Shown: in pieces, positions 7,232-10,000 of the stretch
Layout: the number at the start of each line of letters is the position of its first letter
Position numbering within the stretch: the stretch's first letter is position 1
NCBI GenBank assembly: GCA_020216655.1
Contig: JAIWNU010000078.1
Location: 1-10,000 of the forward strand
Origin: Treponema sp.
Lineage (GTDB): Bacteria; Spirochaetota; Spirochaetia; Treponematales; Breznakiellaceae
DNA length: 10,000 nucleotides
Direction of reading: 5' to 3'
Notes under the pieces: generated by a model
Seen by the model: the letters and a program-made list of their open reading frames with translations, nothing else
Databases searched by the model: none
What the model was told of the DNA's origin: nothing
Translations under genes and position numbers: made by a program

Positions 7232-7260
7232 ATTATACCATAAAAATCCAAATATAGTAA
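7232..7260 (-). promoter_or_regulatory. Putative extended -10 promoter of the D-2-hydroxyacid dehydrogenase gene
   Basis: Read on the minus strand, TGGTATAAT is a perfect extended -10, with the TATAAT hexamer at 7237-7232. It ends only 6 nt before the ATG at 7225. TTACTA at 7260-7255 is a weak -35 with a 17-bp spacer, which is acceptable for an extended -10 promoter. Transcription should start at or within a few bases of the ATG, giving a leaderless or nearly leaderless mRNA. No Shine-Dalgarno is present. Confidence 0.55.
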
Positions 7261-7271
7261 CCCTAATAGAT

Positions 7272-7313
7272 TTGCATTTTAGTAATATATATTGGTATAT
7301 TAAAACCAAGGAG
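7272..7313 (+). promoter_or_regulatory. Putative promoter and Shine-Dalgarno of the DOMON gene
   Basis: TGGTATATT forms an extended -10, with its hexamer at 7296-7301. A weak -35, TTGCAT, lies at 7272-7277 with an 18-bp spacer. Transcription would start near 7308, and AAGGAG (7308-7313) is a strong Shine-Dalgarno 8 nt before the ATG at 7322. TAATATA (7283-7289) and TATATTA (7296-7302) form an inverted repeat with a 6-bp gap over the -10 hexamer. It could be an operator, though in such AT-rich sequence it could also be chance. Confidence 0.5.
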
Positions 7314-7321
7314 CGCAAGTC

Positions 7322-7831
7322 ATGAAAAGAACACTTCGGATTATTATCTCTTTCATATTGCTGACCGGGTTTTCTGGGCTGCTTTTTGCCCAACAGCGGG
7401 TAGCAGGAGAATCAAACGGAATTAAAGTTTCCTTTACGGTTCAAAAGGATACGGTAGAGGTTACCATGGAGGCCGCGGTTACTGGCTGGATAGCCATCGG
7501 AATAAACCCTTCCAACATGATGAAAGATGCGGACTATAAAATTGCTTATGTCAAAGATGGTGTGGTATATATCAGGGACGATTATGGAAACGGTCTTGTA
7601 AGCCATGCTGAAGATACACGGCTCGGTGGAACTTCGGACATTCTTTCTTATTCTGGAAAGGAAGAAAAGGGCTATACAAGCATTACCTTTGTCATTCCCC
7701 GACAAACCAACGATAAAAACGACAGACCTCTTACACCGGGGAACCATAAAATCCTTGTGGCTGCCTCGGATAGCGATAATTTTACTTCAAAGCACAAAGT
7801 AAGAGGTTCATTTGTCATTACGCTGCCATAA
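7322..7831 (+). CDS. Secreted single-domain DOMON protein
   Basis: A 169-residue protein. Residues 1-23 are a classical signal peptide: a basic start (MKRTLR), a hydrophobic core, and probable cleavage after LLFA before QQ. There is no lipobox Cys, so the mature protein is probably periplasmic or released. The rest is one DOMON domain, a beta sandwich that binds haem or sugar in other proteins. The family pattern is clear: GWIAIGINPSNMMKDADYKIAYV (55-77), DTRLGGTSDI, and the SGKEEKGYTSITF strand. M67 and H158 (SKHKVRG) lie where cytochrome-type DOMON domains place their Met and His haem ligands; this alignment is from memory, so haem binding is an inference. No redox partner domain such as cytochrome b561 is fused or adjacent. 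AAGGAG lies 8 nt upstream of the start, and a strong terminator lies 26 nt downstream of the stop, so it appears to be a monocistronic gene. Confidence 0.83.
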   Translation: MKRTLRIIISFILLTGFSGLLFAQQRVAGESNGIKVSFTVQKDTVEVTMEAAVTGWIAIGINPSNMMKDADYKIAYVKDGVVYIRDDYGNGLVSHAEDTRLGGTSDILSYSGKEEKGYTSITFVIPRQTNDKNDRPLTPGNHKILVAASDSDNFTSKHKVRGSFVITLP

Positions 7832-7856
7832 GAGATTCTGCATTACCGGCCCCGTT

Positions 7857-7895
7857 AAACCGGCCCGTCTTGCAGCTCAGGGCCGGTTTTTCTTT
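7857..7895 (+). terminator. Rho-independent terminator between the DOMON gene and metH
   Basis: A perfect 10-bp stem pairs AAACCGGCCC (7857-7866) with GGGCCGGTTT (7880-7889) around a 13-nt loop. It is followed by a T-rich run (TTCTTT, continuing the stem's own T's). It ends the plus-strand DOMON transcript 26 nt after the stop. On the minus strand the hairpin also follows the metH stop at 7903, but its trailing run is only TTT, so it would be a weaker terminator in that direction. Confidence 0.88.
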
Positions 7896-7902
7896 AGCAA
7901 AT

Positions 7903-10000
7903 CTATAATTTCCCGATCCGGCTTCTCGCTTCCTCAACACTAATTCCTTTCCGTTCGGCCCAATCAGCAAGCTGGTCTTCCCCAATCTGTCCTACCCCAA
8001 AATAGTAAGAAGCGGGATGGGCAAAATACATGCCGCAGACCGATGCAGCGGGCTGCATCATAGATGATTCAGTCAGTCTGATGCCGCACCGCTTCTCGGC
8101 TTCCAGGACTTCGATCGCTATCCTTTTGTCATGATGGTCGGGGCAGGCTGGATAACCGAAGGCGGGCCTGATGCCCCGGTATTTTCCTTCAAAAAGTTCT
8201 TTGGTACTGAGCTTTTCTTCAGGCGCATATCCCCAAAGTTCGGTCCGTACAAGAAGGTGCAGCTTTTCCGCAAAAGCCTCCGCCAGGCGGTCCGCCAGAG
8301 ATGCGGCAAGCAGGGCTGTATAATCGTCGCCCCGGGCCTTGCATTCGGCTACAAATTCGTCGAGCCCATGGCCGGCGGTCACTGCAAAGAGGCCCATCCA
8401 GTCCTGGCATGTTACCTGTCGGTCAACCTGGTTGTCTGATTGGCGGCACGCATCTTCGGGGGCAATAAAGTCTGCAAGGCAGGGGTTATAGCCCCCCGCG
8501 AGTTTTTTCTCCTGATTCCGCAGGAATGAAAAGCGGGCGAGCATTTCTTTTTGATTTGATTCGAAATCGGCTCCAGCCTTGAACAGCACAATGTCATCAC
8601 CCTGGGAGCATGCCGGGAAAAGGCCCGCCACCCCGTGGGCTGTTAGAATTTTTTCCGAAACGATCCGCTGCAGAAGAGTCTGGGCATCTTCGTAGAGCTT
8701 TCGGGCTGCTTCCCCCTTTTCACTATCCTGTAGTATCCGTTCAAAGCCATGGCCAAGATCCCATCCATAAAAGAAGTAAGACCAGTCAATATAAGGGACC
8801 AGTTCTTTCAGTGGGAAATTGCGGAATTCTATTAAGCCCTTTTGCTGTGGTTCAGGCAGCTCCGCATGGACCCAATCCGTTACCATTCGATTATTTCGGG
8901 CCTTTTCCAGGGGAAGCAGTTCTATGCGTTCTCTGAGCTTTTCGTGCCGGGCGATGGCTTCTGAATATTGGGCCTCTATCTGTTCCAAAAACCGGCCCTT
9001 TTCGTTTTCCGATAAGAGGGCCCGAACGACCGCAGCAGCGCGGCTTGCATCCTTTACATAGACCACAGGCCCCGAATACTCGGGGGCTATCCGCAGCGCC
9101 GTATGGGCTTCGCTGGTGGTAGCTCCGCCTATCAATATGGGGATTGATATACCCCGCCGTTCCAGTTCCCGAGCCGTATGGACCATTTCATCCAATGAAG
9201 GCGTAATGAGGCCCGAAAGCCCGACCAGGTCCGCCTTTTCCCGGATAATTGCCTCAGCAATTTCGTCGGATGGAATCATGACGCCCAGGTCCTGCACCTC
9301 GTATCCGTTGCAGCCCAGCACAACACCCACAATGTTTTTCCCGATATCGTGGACATCGCCCTTTACGGTGGCCATAATAATCTTAGCAGCCCCCGCAGGC
9401 TGAGCATCGGCCCGTTTTTCTTCCTGTATATAGGGCTCAAGGACTGCCACGGCCTTTTTCATGACCCGGGCGCTGCGGATAACCTGGGGTAAAAACATTT
9501 TTCCCGTCCCAAAACGGTCCCCTACCTCGTTCATCCCCTTCATGAGGGGGCCTTCAATCACTTCCAAGGATTTTTCAAAATGGGTCCTGGCCTCTAGGAC
9601 ATCCGCTTCTATATAATCTTCGATACCCTTTACCAGGGCGTATTGGATGCGCTCCTCCACCGGCAGGTTCCGCCAGCTGTTTTTTTCACTTTGAGAGGCA
9701 GTTTTAGCATCTTGACCGCTAGCGGCTCCAGCTTCAGCGGCTTCCTTTAGTTCCACAGCCAGCGCCAGGAGCCGCTCCGCACCGTCGCTCCGGCGGGCCA
9801 GTACCACATCTTCCGCAGCTTCTCTCAGCCGGGGATCCAGTTCATCGTAGGGGACCAGGCCCGCCGGATTCACTATAGCCATGGTAAGCCCCGCCTCTAT
9901 GGCGTATTTGAGGAAAACGGCGTGCATAGCCTCCCGGACCAGGTCATTGCCCCGGAAACTAAAGGAAAGGTTAGAAACCCCGCCGGATATTTTTGCCCCC
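7903..10000 (-). CDS. metH: Cobalamin-dependent methionine synthase MetH, C-terminal part (5' end beyond window)
   Basis: About 698 residues are visible from the right edge to the stop. MetH transfers a methyl group from methyltetrahydrofolate through cobalamin to homocysteine, giving methionine. From the right edge one sees the end of the pterin-binding domain ([23 protein letters not shown]). Next is a variable Ala/Glu linker near 9690-9780, then the helical cap domain (about 9400-9680). The B12 Rossmann domain (about 9000-9400) follows with GDVHDIGKN, whose His codon at 9351-9349 is the lower cobalt ligand. GLSGLITPS and GGATTS complete the cobalamin site. The AdoMet-dependent reactivation domain (7903 to about 8880) carries [15 protein letters not shown] and ends normally at ARSRIGKL. 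Having the reactivation domain makes it a full-type MetH. A loop after ADFIAPED holds roughly 12 more residues than I recall from E. coli. The homocysteine domain with its zinc cysteines lies outside. No frameshift is seen. Confidence 0.95.
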   Translation of the reverse strand, partial: GAKISGGVSNLSFSFRGNDLVREAMHAVFLKYAIEAGLTMAIVNPAGLVPYDELDPRLREAAEDVVLARRSDGAERLLALAVELKEAAEAGAASGQDAKTASQSEKNSWRNLPVEERIQYALVKGIEDYIEADVLEARTHFEKSLEVIEGPLMKGMNEVGDRFGTGKMFLPQVIRSARVMKKAVAVLEPYIQEEKRADAQPAGAAKIIMATVKGDVHDIGKNIVGVVLGCNGYEVQDLGVMIPSDEIAEAIIREKADLVGLSGLITPSLDEMVHTARELERRGISIPILIGGATTSEAHTALRIAPEYSGPVVYVKDASRAAAVVRALLSENEKGRFLEQIEAQYSEAIARHEKLRERIELLPLEKARNNRMVTDWVHAELPEPQQKGLIEFRNFPLKELVPYIDWSYFFYGWDLGHGFERILQDSEKGEAARKLYEDAQTLLQRIVSEKILTAHGVAGLFPACSQGDDIVLFKAGADFESNQKEMLARFSFLRNQEKKLAGGYNPCLADFIAPEDACRQSDNQVDRQVTCQDWMGLFAVTAGHGLDEFVAECKARGDDYTALLAASLADRLAEAFAEKLHLLVRTELWGYAPEEKLSTKELFEGKYRGIRPAFGYPACPDHHDKRIAIEVLEAEKRCGIRLTESSMMQPAASVCGMYFAHPASYYFGVGQIGEDQLADWAERKGISVEEARSRIGKL

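Noticed and set aside
7226..7393. N-terminal extension of the D-2-hydroxyacid dehydrogenase to a start at 7393
   Set aside because: It would cross the divergent promoter region and the start of the DOMON gene. The family-like sequence begins only at the ATG at 7225, with an extended -10 directly upstream.

Overview
The window reads as bacterial chromosome of roughly 50% GC, most likely a spirochaete of the genus Treponema (possibly the higher-GC termite-gut lineage). This assignment is an inference. It rests on the DUF2804 protein, the stand-alone secreted DOMON protein, and an otherwise unrecognised 681-residue protein whose style fits treponemes. I see no phage, IS element, tRNA, rRNA or CRISPR array. 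Most of the window is ordinary housekeeping and metabolic sequence.

Layout. On the minus strand at the left edge, a beta-CASP metallo-beta-lactamase-fold nuclease (510-1922) is followed 3 bp later by the 5' part of rlmB, a 23S rRNA 2'-O-methyltransferase (1-506, cut by the window edge); together they form an RNA-metabolism operon. Divergent from it, across 67 bp, runs a plus-strand operon of three tightly packed genes. These are a 3-hydroxyisobutyrate-dehydrogenase-family NAD(P)-dependent enzyme (1990-2952), a DUF2804 protein overlapping it by one base (2952-4001), and the 681-residue protein of unknown function (4018-6063).

The operon ends in tandem stops, TAA TAG. A short 15-bp minisatellite follows (about 6094-6183) and stays open in the same reading frame as the preceding protein. 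After it comes a minus-strand D-2-hydroxyacid dehydrogenase (6248-7225). An AT-rich divergent promoter region (7226-7321) separates that gene from a secreted DOMON-domain protein (7322-7831). A strong hairpin terminator (7857-7895) lies between the DOMON gene and the convergent metH. The C-terminal two thirds of metH, cobalamin-dependent methionine synthase, fills 7903 to the right edge.

How the genes work together. The nuclease and RlmB both act on RNA. The two dehydrogenases both carry a basic residue after the second beta strand of their nucleotide fold, which fits NADPH use, but they lie in separate transcription units and nothing links them to one pathway. MetH supplies methionine and AdoMet, the methyl donor RlmB uses, but that is a general connection rather than a system.

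The most interesting signals are regulatory. Three first-in-transcript genes (510-1922, 1990-2952, 6248-7225) lack a Shine-Dalgarno sequence and have a -10-like hexamer almost touching the ATG, which suggests leaderless or nearly leaderless mRNAs. In contrast, the downstream operon genes and the DOMON gene have clear Shine-Dalgarno sites. The in-frame minisatellite behind the tandem stops and the unknown 681-residue protein are the other points worth a second look.
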